A DNA stretch of 8,335 nucleotides from Planctomycetota bacterium. GTDB lineage: Bacteria; Planctomycetota; Planctomycetia; Pirellulales; Thermoguttaceae. The notes under the pieces are model-generated. The model did not search any database and was not told the DNA's origin. It was given only the letters and a program-made list of their open reading frames with translations. The stretch spans positions 1 through 8,335 of the forward strand of contig JAJYGU010000252.1 of assembly GCA_021784975.1 (NCBI GenBank). Reading direction: 5' to 3'. Shown here one piece after another: positions 1 through 6,659 of the stretch (positions are counted from its first letter, which is position 1; the number at the start of each line of letters is the position of its first letter). Made by a program: the position numbers and the translations under genes.

Positions 1-1
1 T

Positions 2-190
2 TTACCCTCCCAAGTCACCGCTCCCGAGGCCGCCCTTGGCGACGCGCCGGAAGCGCTCACCCTGGAACAAATCGAGGCCGAGCATATCCGCCGCGTGCTG
101 GCCTCCACGGCGACCATTGAGGAAGCGGCCACCAAGCTGGATATCGACCCCAGCACCCTGTATCGCAAACGCAAGAAGTACGGCATCTAA
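2..190 (+). CDS. C-terminal end of a Fis-type (NtrC-family) response regulator, partial
   Basis: Only the last 62 residues are in the window; the gene begins upstream. The stretch following LEQIEAEHIRRVLAS, through EEAATKLDIDPSTLYRKRKK to a final YGI and TAA at 188-190, has the pattern of the Fis-type helix-turn-helix that ends NtrC-family, sigma-54-dependent activators. The second helix of the motif is around DPSTLYRKRKKYG, which would contact DNA. A receiver domain and an AAA+ domain would be expected upstream but cannot be seen. The gene lies 79 bp before a histidine kinase on the same strand, so it is most likely the cognate response regulator of that kinase. Codon use and the protein pattern leave little doubt about the reading frame. 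The receiver part is inferred from family and context; a one-component activator with the same Fis domain would look identical here. Confidence 0.85.
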   Translation, partial: LPSQVTAPEAALGDAPEALTLEQIEAEHIRRVLASTATIEEAATKLDIDPSTLYRKRKKYGI

Positions 191-198
191 ACGACGGA

Positions 199-264
199 GG
201 TCTTGGGCCTTGGGCCTTACATGCGGGCCCAAGTCCCAAATCCCAAGTCCTAAGACCCAAGACC
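199..264. repeat. Heptanucleotide tandem array with inverted copies
   Basis: Positions 228-262 are five consecutive 7-nt units, CCCAAGT, CCCAAAT, CCCAAGT, CCTAAGA and CCCAAGA. Two units in the opposite orientation (TCTTGGG at 201-207 and CCTTGGG at 208-214) precede them. The arms can pair as 9 bp (199-207 with 256-264) or as 8 bp (209-216 with 226-233), so several alternative hairpins are possible. The array fills nearly the whole gap between the response regulator stop and the histidine kinase start, ending 5 bp before the ATG. It resembles dispersed intergenic repeats of planctomycetes, but copies elsewhere in the genome cannot be checked here. Confidence 0.8.
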
Positions 265-269
265 AACCC

Positions 270-2132
270 ATGACCTTTCGCCGCCGTATCATCGTGGCCA
301 TGATCCCGCTGTTTATCCTGCTGGCGGTGTTGGGCGGGACGGCCACCGTTCTGCTCTACAACCTCAGCCACCGCATCGACGCCATCCTCCGCGAGAATTA
401 CGATAGCGTGGTCTACATGCAAAAACTCAACGAGGCGCTGGAACGCATCGACTCCTCCTTCCAGTTTGCCTTGGCGGGCCGAGAGCAGAAGTCGCACCAG
501 CAATACCAGGAGAACTGGAAGGCCTTCGAACAGGGCCTGGTCGGAGAGCAGCGCAACATTACCCTCCCTGGCGAACAGGAGTTGGCCGATCGCCTAACCG
601 CCCTCAGCAAGCGTTACCATAAGCAAGGGGGCGAGTTCTTCAGCCGTCCCGAGGCGGAGCGAACCCGCCTTTACTTCGGGCAACCCGGGCGGCCGGGCCT
701 CTATCAGACCTTTCTGGAGATCAAGTCGGTCTCCGGAAAAATCCGACAGATCAACCAGGACAACATGGAGCAGGCCGACAAGGACGCGATTCATTTGGGC
801 CGCTCGGCCCTCTTGTGGTACAGTGGCGCCCTGGCCTTGGCCGTCGCCCTGGCGGTGTTCCTCACCGCCAGCACCCTCCGCACCATCCTCGGACCGATCC
901 GGGCGGTAACCGAGTCGGCCACCGCCATCGGCGCCGGCGACCTCGACCAGGTGGTGCCGGTGGTCTGCGACGACGAGCTCGGACAATTGGCCGGGGCGTT
1001 CAACATCATGGCCCGGCAGCTTCGTGACTTCCGCCGTTCGCACCAGGCCCAGTTGCTGCGGGCCCAGCGGACCAGCCAGGCCACCATCGATTCCTTCCCG
1101 GCTCCGGTCCTGGTTGTCGATCACGAGCAGCACGTGGAATTGGCCAACCCGGCTGCCCGCCGGCTGCTGGCGGCCGTGCCCTCCGAGGAAGGTATCGGGC
1201 CGCCCCTGGTCTGGAAGCCCCCCGAGCCGTTGCGGCAGCCTCTGGCCGAAGCACTGTTAAGTCAGCGCGAATACCTGCCGGAAGGTTTTGACAAGTCGCT
1301 GGTGCTGCGGGTGGGCGATGAGAGCCACTCGTTCCTGCCGCGGATCCTTCCGATCCGCGACTCCAACGGGGCCACCCTCGGGGCCGCCATCTTGTTGGAA
1401 GACATTACCCGCTTCCGGCTGTTGGACGAAGTAAAGAGCAATCTGGTGGCCACCGTCAGCCACGAGCTGAAGACGCCGTTGACCGCCATCCGCCTCGTCC
1501 TGCATCTGCTCTTGGAAGAACAGGTCGGACCGCTCACCCCCAAACAACTGGAGCTGCTGATCGATGCCCGCGACAATGCCGAGCGGCTGCTGGTGATGAT
1601 CAACAACCTGCTCGACCTGGCGCGACTGGAACAGGGCCAATCGCAGCTCCACCTTCACGCCGAGCAGCCGGCCGCCTTGCTGCAATCGGCGGCCGAGGTG
1701 TTTCGGCCGCGGGCCGAGGACCAAGGCGTCGACTTCTCGGTGGAGGCGGGCGGCGACTTGCCGGCGGTGGCGGTCGACGTCGATCGCTTCCAACACGCCT
1801 TGCAGAACCTGCTCGACAACGCCTTGGTGCACACTCCCCAAGGCGGACGCATCACGCTTTCGGCCGAATGGGACGAGGGCCAGGTGGCCTTTTCCGTGGC
1901 CGACACCGGCGCGGGCATCCCCGCCGAATACCTGCCGCTGGTGTTTGAACGCTATTTCCGGGTGCCCGGCGACGCCGCCCCGAGCGGCAGCGGCCTGGGC
2001 CTGGCGATCGTCCGCGAGATTGCCACCGCCCACGGCGGTACGGTCCATTGCGAGAGCCTGCCGGGGAAGAAGACCGTCTTCCGCCTGCTGCTGCCGGCTT
2101 GGGCGTCGCAAGCCGGCAATCAACCCGGCTAG
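270..2132 (+). CDS. Membrane sensor histidine kinase (HAMP-PAS-HisKA-HATPase)
   Basis: This 620-residue protein is a complete transmitter kinase that should autophosphorylate and pass phosphate to the regulator encoded just upstream. Visible parts in order are: transmembrane helix 1 at about 6-30; a mostly helical extracytoplasmic region at about 31-178; transmembrane helix 2 at about 182-205; a HAMP linker at about 206-260; a PAS-like region at about 275-385; a HisKA H-box VSHELKTPLTAIR with phospho-acceptor His398; and an HATPase domain with N-box Asn517, G1 motif DTGAGIP starting at Asp545 and G2 motif GSGLGL at 573-578. All key residues are present. The ATG at 270 is chosen because the hydrophobic segment follows directly. 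The frame stays open upstream to 36, but that part overlaps the regulator gene and the repeat and does not look like protein. No Shine-Dalgarno precedes 270; the repeat abuts the start. The signal sensed is unknown. The next gene supplies a KdpD sensory half without a kinase, suggesting they work together. Confidence 0.93.
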   Translation: MTFRRRIIVAMIPLFILLAVLGGTATVLLYNLSHRIDAILRENYDSVVYMQKLNEALERIDSSFQFALAGREQKSHQQYQENWKAFEQGLVGEQRNITLPGEQELADRLTALSKRYHKQGGEFFSRPEAERTRLYFGQPGRPGLYQTFLEIKSVSGKIRQINQDNMEQADKDAIHLGRSALLWYSGALALAVALAVFLTASTLRTILGPIRAVTESATAIGAGDLDQVVPVVCDDELGQLAGAFNIMARQLRDFRRSHQAQLLRAQRTSQATIDSFPAPVLVVDHEQHVELANPAARRLLAAVPSEEGIGPPLVWKPPEPLRQPLAEALLSQREYLPEGFDKSLVLRVGDESHSFLPRILPIRDSNGATLGAAILLEDITRFRLLDEVKSNLVATVSHELKTPLTAIRLVLHLLLEEQVGPLTPKQLELLIDARDNAERLLVMINNLLDLARLEQGQSQLHLHAEQPAALLQSAAEVFRPRAEDQGVDFSVEAGGDLPAVAVDVDRFQHALQNLLDNALVHTPQGGRITLSAEWDEGQVAFSVADTGAGIPAEYLPLVFERYFRVPGDAAPSGSGLGLAIVREIATAHGGTVHCESLPGKKTVFRLLLPAWASQAGNQPG

Positions 2133-2166
2133 GGCGAGGGAAAAAGATGAACAACGGCCAAGGGGT

Positions 2167-2292
2167 CTCACGCAAAGACGCAAAGGCGCAAAGCAAATTG
2201 ACCAGAAAGAGACGCTTGGGAGAGGCGCCGTGTCCGCTCTTGCCCTACAATCGACTTCTGTTCATCTTTGCGCCTTGGCGCCTTTGCGTGAG
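2167..2292. repeat. Long inverted repeat made of 8-bp CGCAAAGR units (MITE- or REP-like)
   Basis: The left arm at 2167-2193 starts CTCACGCAAAG and contains three copies of an 8-nt unit (CGCAAAGA, CGCAAAGG, CGCAAAG). The right arm at 2266-2292 is its reverse complement over 27 nt with two mismatches, ending CCTTTGCGTGAG. The 72-nt spacer has no recognisable coding content. The element occupies most of the 226-bp gap between the histidine kinase and the KdpD-like gene. Arms of the form CTCACGCAAAGGCGCAAAG are, from general knowledge, a widespread dispersed intergenic repeat in many bacterial genomes, including planctomycetes. Whether it is mobile, a transcript stabiliser or an attenuator cannot be told from one copy. 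Confidence 0.85.
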
Positions 2293-2358
2293 GTATTGCA
2301 ACCAGTAAACGTGACAGGAGCTTGAATTGTTCCGTAATACCATCCGCCCAATATTGTG

Positions 2359-3510
2359 ATGTCCGGCAACGAATCGCAGCCCAAGCCCGAACTGTTTCTC
2401 GACCTCATCCGCCGCCAGCAGCGCGGCCGGCTGAAGATCTATCTCGGCTTCGCCGCCGGGGTGGGCAAGACCTTCGACATGCTGCAAGAGGGCAACCGGC
2501 TGCGGCGGCAGGGGATTGACGTGGTGATCGGGCTGGTCGAGGCCCACGGCCGGGCCGAGACCGTCGCCCAGATCGGCGAGCTGGAGCAAGTGCCCCGCCG
2601 GCGGATCGAATATCGCGGTATCGTGTTGGAGGAAATGGACGGCGACGCCGTGCTCGCCCGGCGGCCGACCATCGCCTTGATCGACGAATTGGCCCACACC
2701 AACGCCCCCGGCAGCCGCAACCCAAAACGCTACCAGGACGTGGAGGAAATCCTCCGCGCCGGTATCAGCGTGATTACCACCTTGAACATCCAGCACCTGG
2801 AAAGCCTGCACGACATCGTGGAGCGGGCTACCGGCGTGCGGGTCAAAGAACGCATTCCCGACTACGTGGTGGCCCTGGCCGATCAGATCGTCAACGTGGA
2901 CCTCTCCGCCGAGGACCTCCGCGAGCGGCTCCAAGCCGGCAAAATCTATCCCGTCGACCGCGTCGTCACCGCCATGGAGAACTTCTTCACGCCTGAGAAG
3001 CTCACCCAGCTTCGCGAGCTGGCCATGGAGGAGATCGCCTTCCGCCTCGATCGCCATCGCCGCGAGCAGTCGCAACGCGGCGGCGACGCGGCCTTGGGTT
3101 CCGAACGCGTGATGGTCTGCCTCAGCTCGCGCAGCCCGCACGCCGCCGCTCTGCTGCGGAAAGCGGCCCGCATCGCCGATCGCATGGGGGCTCCGTGGTA
3201 CGCGGTCTATGTGCAAACGCCCCGCGAAGCCCCGGAGAAAATCGACGCCGCCACCCAGCGCGAGGTCGGCAACAATCTCGAACTGGCCCGGCAATTGGGC
3301 GGCACCTCGCTGGCCTTCAAGGGCGCCGATCTGGTGAGCACCATTGCCTCGTTCGTCCAAGAGTACGGCATCACCCACCTCATCCTCGGCCGCAGCGAGC
3401 AGCCCTGGTACCGCCGCTGGTTCGGCCAATCGATCCTCGACCACCTGCTGCGGGCAGTCCCGGGAGTGGACGTGATCGTGGTCGACAAGACCTCCTCGCC
3501 ACGGACGTAA
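2359..3510 (+). CDS. kdpD: Stand-alone KdpD N-terminal sensory protein (KdpD P-loop domain plus USP domain)
   Basis: This 383-residue soluble protein corresponds to only the cytoplasmic N-terminal part of the K+/turgor sensor KdpD. Residues 22-230 follow the KdpD domain closely: Walker A GFAAGVGKT at 30-38, VEAHGR at 60-65, DELAHTNAPGSR at 109-120, NIQHLESL at 143-150 and a RELAMEEIAFRLD tail. Residues about 249-376 form a universal stress protein-like alpha/beta domain (VMVCLSSRSP, LILGRSEQ, DVIVVDK). In Staphylococcus aureus KdpD this domain binds c-di-AMP; that is not shown here. The four-helix membrane region and kinase core of E. coli KdpD (about 890 residues) are missing, and the frame stops cleanly, so this looks like a genuine split gene rather than a truncation. 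The ATG at 2359 is preferred; a GTG at 2356 directly precedes it, and neither has a good ribosome binding site. Probably it modulates the upstream kinase. Confidence 0.92.
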   Translation: MSGNESQPKPELFLDLIRRQQRGRLKIYLGFAAGVGKTFDMLQEGNRLRRQGIDVVIGLVEAHGRAETVAQIGELEQVPRRRIEYRGIVLEEMDGDAVLARRPTIALIDELAHTNAPGSRNPKRYQDVEEILRAGISVITTLNIQHLESLHDIVERATGVRVKERIPDYVVALADQIVNVDLSAEDLRERLQAGKIYPVDRVVTAMENFFTPEKLTQLRELAMEEIAFRLDRHRREQSQRGGDAALGSERVMVCLSSRSPHAAALLRKAARIADRMGAPWYAVYVQTPREAPEKIDAATQREVGNNLELARQLGGTSLAFKGADLVSTIASFVQEYGITHLILGRSEQPWYRRWFGQSILDHLLRAVPGVDVIVVDKTSSPRT

Positions 3511-3513
3511 CAT

Positions 3514-3538
3514 TGGGGTGGCATGCCGTCACGCCCCA
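3514..3538 (+). terminator. Possible terminator hairpin after the KdpD-like gene
   Basis: TGGGGTG at 3514-3520 can pair with CGCCCCA at 3532-3538, giving a 7-bp stem with one G-T pair and an 11-nt loop, four bases after the stop codon. There is no run of T behind it, so intrinsic termination is doubtful. It could act only as an mRNA 3' end stabiliser. Confidence 0.3.
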
Positions 3539-3614
3539 TAGCGGTTCGGGACTCCGAGATGGTGGCGGCCCGCGATAGGCCTCACGTTCCGATGTGCGAC
3601 ATGCGTAAGACTTA

Positions 3615-3641
3615 GGGTTTGTGAAAAAATAACTTGGTGAA
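3615..3641 (+). repeat. Left terminal inverted repeat of the insertion sequence
   Basis: This 27-bp end matches the reverse complement of 4912-4938 at 26 positions; the mismatch is the fifth base (T here, G in the other end). The shared core TGTGAAAAAATAACTTGG is AT-rich compared with the surroundings. Confidence 0.92.
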
Positions 3642-3683
3642 ATTGGTATTGTGCTGAGTCGCGGTTTGTGGGATGAGTTGGGA

Positions 3684-4904
3684 ATGCAAGACGCACAACT
3701 CGTCGCCAGGATTCGGCGTAAATTCCGACAACTTCAAGGGGCTCTGAACGAGCGATCGCGGCGGTTGTGGGCCGCCAGCGAGGCCCTGGAAATCGGGTGG
3801 GGAGGCGTGACGGCCGTGGCTGAAGCAACGCAGATGTCGCATAGTACCGTCCGCGCGGGAGTCGTCGAACTGAAGGCTCCGCGGCGGGGGAAGTCTGCGT
3901 TGCCGCCCGAGCGAATTCGTCGGCCAGGCGGTGGACGCCGCCGCGCGATAGTGAATGATCCGCAGTTGCTTCCCGCGCTGGACGCGCTCGTGGAGCCAAC
4001 ATCGCGAGGCGACCCGGAATCTGCGCTGCGTTGGACGATCAAGAGCACGCGCACGCTGGCAGATGAACTGACCCGTCAGACACATCCGGTCAGCTATGGC
4101 ACCGTGGCCACGCTGCTCGGACAGGCGGGATATAGCTTGCAGGCCAACCGCAAGACGCGCGAAGGCGGCTCGCATCCCGACCGGAACGCCCAGTTCGAGT
4201 ACCTGAATGCCGAGGTGGCAAAGTTTCTCAATCGTGGCCAACCGGCGATCTCGGTGGACACGAAAAAGAAGGAATTGGTCGGGGATTTCAAGAACGGCGG
4301 CCGGGATTGGCGCCCTCATGAGCAACCGGAAGAGGTCCGCGTCCATGATTTTCAAGACCCCGTGTTGGGCAAGGCCATTCCCTACGGCGTCTATGACATC
4401 CTCAACAATCAGGGGTGGGTTAGCGTCGGCATTGACCACGATACCGCCGCTTTCGCCGTGAACACGATTCGACGTTGGTGGAAACGGATGGGCCGTTGCC
4501 GCTTTTCGACGGCTCGGGAACTGCTGGTAACTGCGGACAGCGGCGGCAGCAATAGTTCGCGCTGTCGATTGTGGAAGGTTGCCTTGCAGGAATTTGCGGA
4601 CGACACCCGATTGAAGATCACCGTTGCCCATTTGCCTCCTGGCACGAGCAAGTGGAACAAGATCGAGCACCGTTTGTTCTCGTTTATCACGCAGAACTGG
4701 CGCGGCCAACCACTGGCGAGTGTGCAAACAATCGTGGAATTGATCGGCCATACGCGCACATCCACCGGCTTGACCGTTCGCGCCGAGTTGGACAAGAACA
4801 CCTATCCCAAAGGGATTGAAGTGCCGGACGAACAACTCGAACAAGTACAGCTCAAACCGCATGCTTTTCACGGCGACTGGAACTACACAATCTCACCGCG
4901 ATAG
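3684..4904 (+). CDS. ISAzo13 family DDE transposase
   Basis: This 406-residue transposase should cut and join the ends of the surrounding insertion sequence. An N-terminal helix-turn-helix lies at about 40-62 (TAVAEATQMSHSTVRAG) and a basic linker at about 66-88. The catalytic core shows the acidic triad in typical ISAzo13 contexts: Asp192 in SVDTKKKELVGDFKNGG, Asp285 in LVTADSGGSN and Glu328 in LPPGTSKWNKIEHRLFSFI. The length is usual for the family and the frame has no interruption. The ATG at 3684 is preferred because relatives start a few residues before the RRKFRQL helix. A GTG at 3651, nine bases inside the left inverted repeat, would add 11 residues and cannot be excluded. The promoter probably lies in or next to the left end, or transcription reads in from the KdpD-like gene. 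Confidence 0.95.
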   Translation: MQDAQLVARIRRKFRQLQGALNERSRRLWAASEALEIGWGGVTAVAEATQMSHSTVRAGVVELKAPRRGKSALPPERIRRPGGGRRRAIVNDPQLLPALDALVEPTSRGDPESALRWTIKSTRTLADELTRQTHPVSYGTVATLLGQAGYSLQANRKTREGGSHPDRNAQFEYLNAEVAKFLNRGQPAISVDTKKKELVGDFKNGGRDWRPHEQPEEVRVHDFQDPVLGKAIPYGVYDILNNQGWVSVGIDHDTAAFAVNTIRRWWKRMGRCRFSTARELLVTADSGGSNSSRCRLWKVALQEFADDTRLKITVAHLPPGTSKWNKIEHRLFSFITQNWRGQPLASVQTIVELIGHTRTSTGLTVRAELDKNTYPKGIEVPDEQLEQVQLKPHAFHGDWNYTISPR

Positions 4905-4911
4905 CACAGAA

Positions 4912-4938
4912 TTCACCAAGTTATTTTTTCACACACCC
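4912..4938 (-). repeat. Right terminal inverted repeat of the insertion sequence
   Basis: This is the reverse-complement partner of 3615-3641, with one mismatch in 27 bp. It begins 7 bp after the transposase stop codon and is followed by TTA, which also flanks the left end. Confidence 0.92.
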
Positions 4939-4975
4939 TTATCTCGCAATCAAAAGCATAGTGCGATTTCAGCCG

Positions 4976-5011
4976 CCCTCACCCTGACCGTCTCCCAGAA
5001 GGAGAAGGGAG
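4976..5011. repeat. CCCTCACCCTGACC-type intergenic repeat with small hairpin
   Basis: The sequence runs CCCTCACCCTGACCG and then TCTCC-CAGAA-GGAGA, a 5-bp stem at 4991-4995 and 5001-5005, followed by AGGGAG. From general knowledge, it resembles a degenerate copy of a very widespread bacterial intergenic repeat of the form CCCTCACCCTAACCC plus a CTCTCCC hairpin. It sits 10 bp beyond the stop codon of the minus-strand iron-sulfur gene, so it may lie in the 3' end of that transcript. There is no T run typical of a strong terminator. Confidence 0.55.
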
Positions 5012-5021
5012 CAGTCGCGCG

Positions 5022-6659
5022 TCAGTACGGGCTGTCCGACTCGGCCTGCGACGGCAGGATCGGTTGATTGCTCGGGTTGCGGGATTCGTTGGCGCTCATC
5101 ACGCGGATGGCCGGGCCGTCTTTGTAGGGGCAGACGTTTTCGCAGATGCCGCAGCCGATGCACTTCTCCGGATCGACGTGCGGCTGCTTGACCTTCCGCG
5201 TGCCGCCGTCGCGCTGCGGGACATCCACCTCCACCACGAAGATCGCCTTGTCGGGGATCGGGCAGTGTTCCTCGCAGACCATGCAGTTGCGGCCGTAGGC
5301 GTACGGGATGCAACGGGTGATGTCGAACGAGGCCAGCCCGATGCGGGTTTGCTGCTTCTGCTCCAGCGTCAACGGCTGGATAGCCTGGGTCGGACAGATC
5401 TGCCCGCAGAGGTTGCAGGTGTATTCGCAGTAGCCCAAACGCGGCACCAAACGCGGCGTCCACAAGCCTTCCAGGCCAGCCTCGGTCAGCGACGGCTGCA
5501 ATGCCCCCTCCGGGCAGACCTTGATGCACAGTCCACAGGCCGTGCAGCGCTGCAAGAATTCGCGCTCGCCACGGGACCCCGGCGGACGAATCAGGGCGGG
5601 GTTGAACGTCATGCCGCGGGCCTGCGGGTTGATTCGCATCAGGCACATTCCGACCAGGCCGCCCAAGGCCGAGCCGAACATGGCCCGCTTGCTCAGGTTG
5701 ATCGGCTCGACCTTCGGTTCCCGGCTCCACGGGGCGGCCCATGCCAGGCTGAGGCTCTGGCGCGGACAGCGCTCGAGGCAATTCATGCAGCCAAAACACT
5801 CCGACGGCTTCCACCGTTCGCCCGGCGAGAGACAAGCGGCTCCGTGGCAGCCGACGCGGCACAGGTCGCAGGCGTTGCAGGTGGTCTCATCGACCTTTCG
5901 CCGCAGCCACGGCCGCCAGGCGAAAACGCCCAGCAGCGCCCCCAGGGGACAGAGATAGCGGCACCAAAACCGCGGCCGCCAGGCATTCAGCACCAGCGTG
6001 CCGATCAACACGAGCAGGATCACCCCGCCGCCCAGGAACGCCTCATCTGACCGCATGAAAACGTGATGCTGCAAGAACTCATGGGCGGGTTCCGTCACCT
6101 TCGTCAACCGCATCGCCCCCACGCCCGGATCGGCCTGATAAATGGCCGTCGAGCCTTCTTCGCTCATCCACTGTCCGGCGGGCGACAATGCGGTGGCCGA
6201 CGAACGGTAGAGAAACACCAGCGGATCGAAGACGCACAGGGCGTGCACTCCGAAAGCGGCCATCATCAACATGCCGGCCAGCAGGCAGTACTTGGTCAAC
6301 TGCCAGCGCGACCAGCGCTGGCGGCGTTTCCGCCGGGGCCAAAACCGCTCGAAGAACCAGCCGGCGGCGGCGTGCAGCGCCCCCAGCGGACATAGCCAGC
6401 CGCAAAACACCCGGCCCACCACCAGCGTTACCGCGATGGTGACCAGCGAGGCCAACAACAGCGTCGGCGCCGCGTGAGCCGACAGCCAGGTGCCGATGAG
6501 AATCAGCGGGTCGATCAAGAAAAACAGCTTGACCGGCCAGTCAGGCTGCCAGCCGGGGCTGGCGCGGACCCAGACCAACAAAACCACGAACGCCGCCAAG
6601 GCGATCAGTTGCGCCAGCCGCCGGGCGCGTGCGGCCGACCAGAGCGGCCCTCGCTTCAT
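5022..6659 (-). CDS. Membrane polyferredoxin: NapH-like half fused to MauM/NapG-like half
   Basis: This 545-residue protein is probably a membrane electron carrier. Hydrophobic helices lie at about 15-31, 48-60, 65-84, 123-143 and 208-225. Two CxxxCP motifs (Cys86-Pro91 and Cys233-Pro238) are typical of the NapH/NosR/YccM membrane family. Cysteine clusters follow at 261/264/267/271, 288/291/294/298, 372/375/378/382, 411/415/418/422, 450/459/462/466 and 500/503/506/510. All except the first end in CP, enough for up to six 4Fe-4S clusters. From about 320 the pattern turns MauM/NapG-like (SKRAMFGSALGGLVGMCL, IRPPGSRGE, then ferredoxin repeats), suggesting a natural NapH-NapG type fusion. The start ATG at 6659 overlaps the stop of the upstream DUF362 gene by ATGA, so translation is coupled; the longer open frame to 6896 runs over that gene and is rejected. 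Function is inferred from architecture; the electron donor and acceptor are unknown. Confidence 0.93.
   Translation of the reverse strand: MKRGPLWSAARARRLAQLIALAAFVVLLVWVRASPGWQPDWPVKLFFLIDPLILIGTWLSAHAAPTLLLASLVTIAVTLVVGRVFCGWLCPLGALHAAAGWFFERFWPRRKRRQRWSRWQLTKYCLLAGMLMMAAFGVHALCVFDPLVFLYRSSATALSPAGQWMSEEGSTAIYQADPGVGAMRLTKVTEPAHEFLQHHVFMRSDEAFLGGGVILLVLIGTLVLNAWRPRFWCRYLCPLGALLGVFAWRPWLRRKVDETTCNACDLCRVGCHGAACLSPGERWKPSECFGCMNCLERCPRQSLSLAWAAPWSREPKVEPINLSKRAMFGSALGGLVGMCLMRINPQARGMTFNPALIRPPGSRGEREFLQRCTACGLCIKVCPEGALQPSLTEAGLEGLWTPRLVPRLGYCEYTCNLCGQICPTQAIQPLTLEQKQQTRIGLASFDITRCIPYAYGRNCMVCEEHCPIPDKAIFVVEVDVPQRDGGTRKVKQPHVDPEKCIGCGICENVCPYKDGPAIRVMSANESRNPSNQPILPSQAESDSPY

Larger units (their letters stand above)
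3615..4938 (+). mobile_element. Complete ISAzo13-type insertion sequence, 1324 bp
   Basis: The element is bounded by 27-bp terminal inverted repeats. The left one at 3615-3641 begins GGGTTTGTGAAAAAATAAC. The right one at 4912-4938, read on the minus strand, begins GGGTGTGTGAAAAAATAAC. They differ at one position. The sequence TTA occurs immediately outside both ends (3612-3614 and 4939-4941), consistent with a 3-bp target duplication, although the exact boundary is uncertain by one base. The interior holds a single full-length transposase gene on the plus strand. The intact ends and frame suggest a recent and possibly still active insertion. It landed in the gap between two convergent gene sets and breaks no visible gene. 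Confidence 0.92.

Noticed and set aside
36..269. Upstream extension of the histidine kinase reading frame
   Set aside because: It overlaps the real C-terminus of the regulator in another frame, then runs through the heptanucleotide repeat, and its translation is arginine/proline-rich without protein-like pattern. The first membrane helix starts right after the ATG at 270.
1257..2183. 308-codon open frame antisense to the kinase
   Set aside because: It lies opposite the conserved HisKA/HATPase coding region and has no recognisable motif. High GC on the third codon position opens the antisense frame.
2133..2358. CRISPR array suggested by repeated CGCAAAG units
   Set aside because: The units are adjacent 8-mers within two inverted arms, not spaced direct repeats with unique spacers, and no cas gene is present.
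2245..3513. 422-codon open frame antisense to the KdpD-like gene
   Set aside because: The plus strand here carries clear KdpD motifs. The antisense product is His/Gly/Asp-rich filler and its first part reads through the palindromic repeat.
3612..4871. 419-codon open frame antisense to the transposase
   Set aside because: It runs almost exactly opposite the transposase and through the left inverted repeat, and has no family resemblance.
5064..6050. 328-codon plus-strand open frame over the iron-sulfur gene
   Set aside because: The minus strand has six cysteine cluster motifs in one frame; the plus-strand product is Arg/Ala/Asp-rich with no domain.
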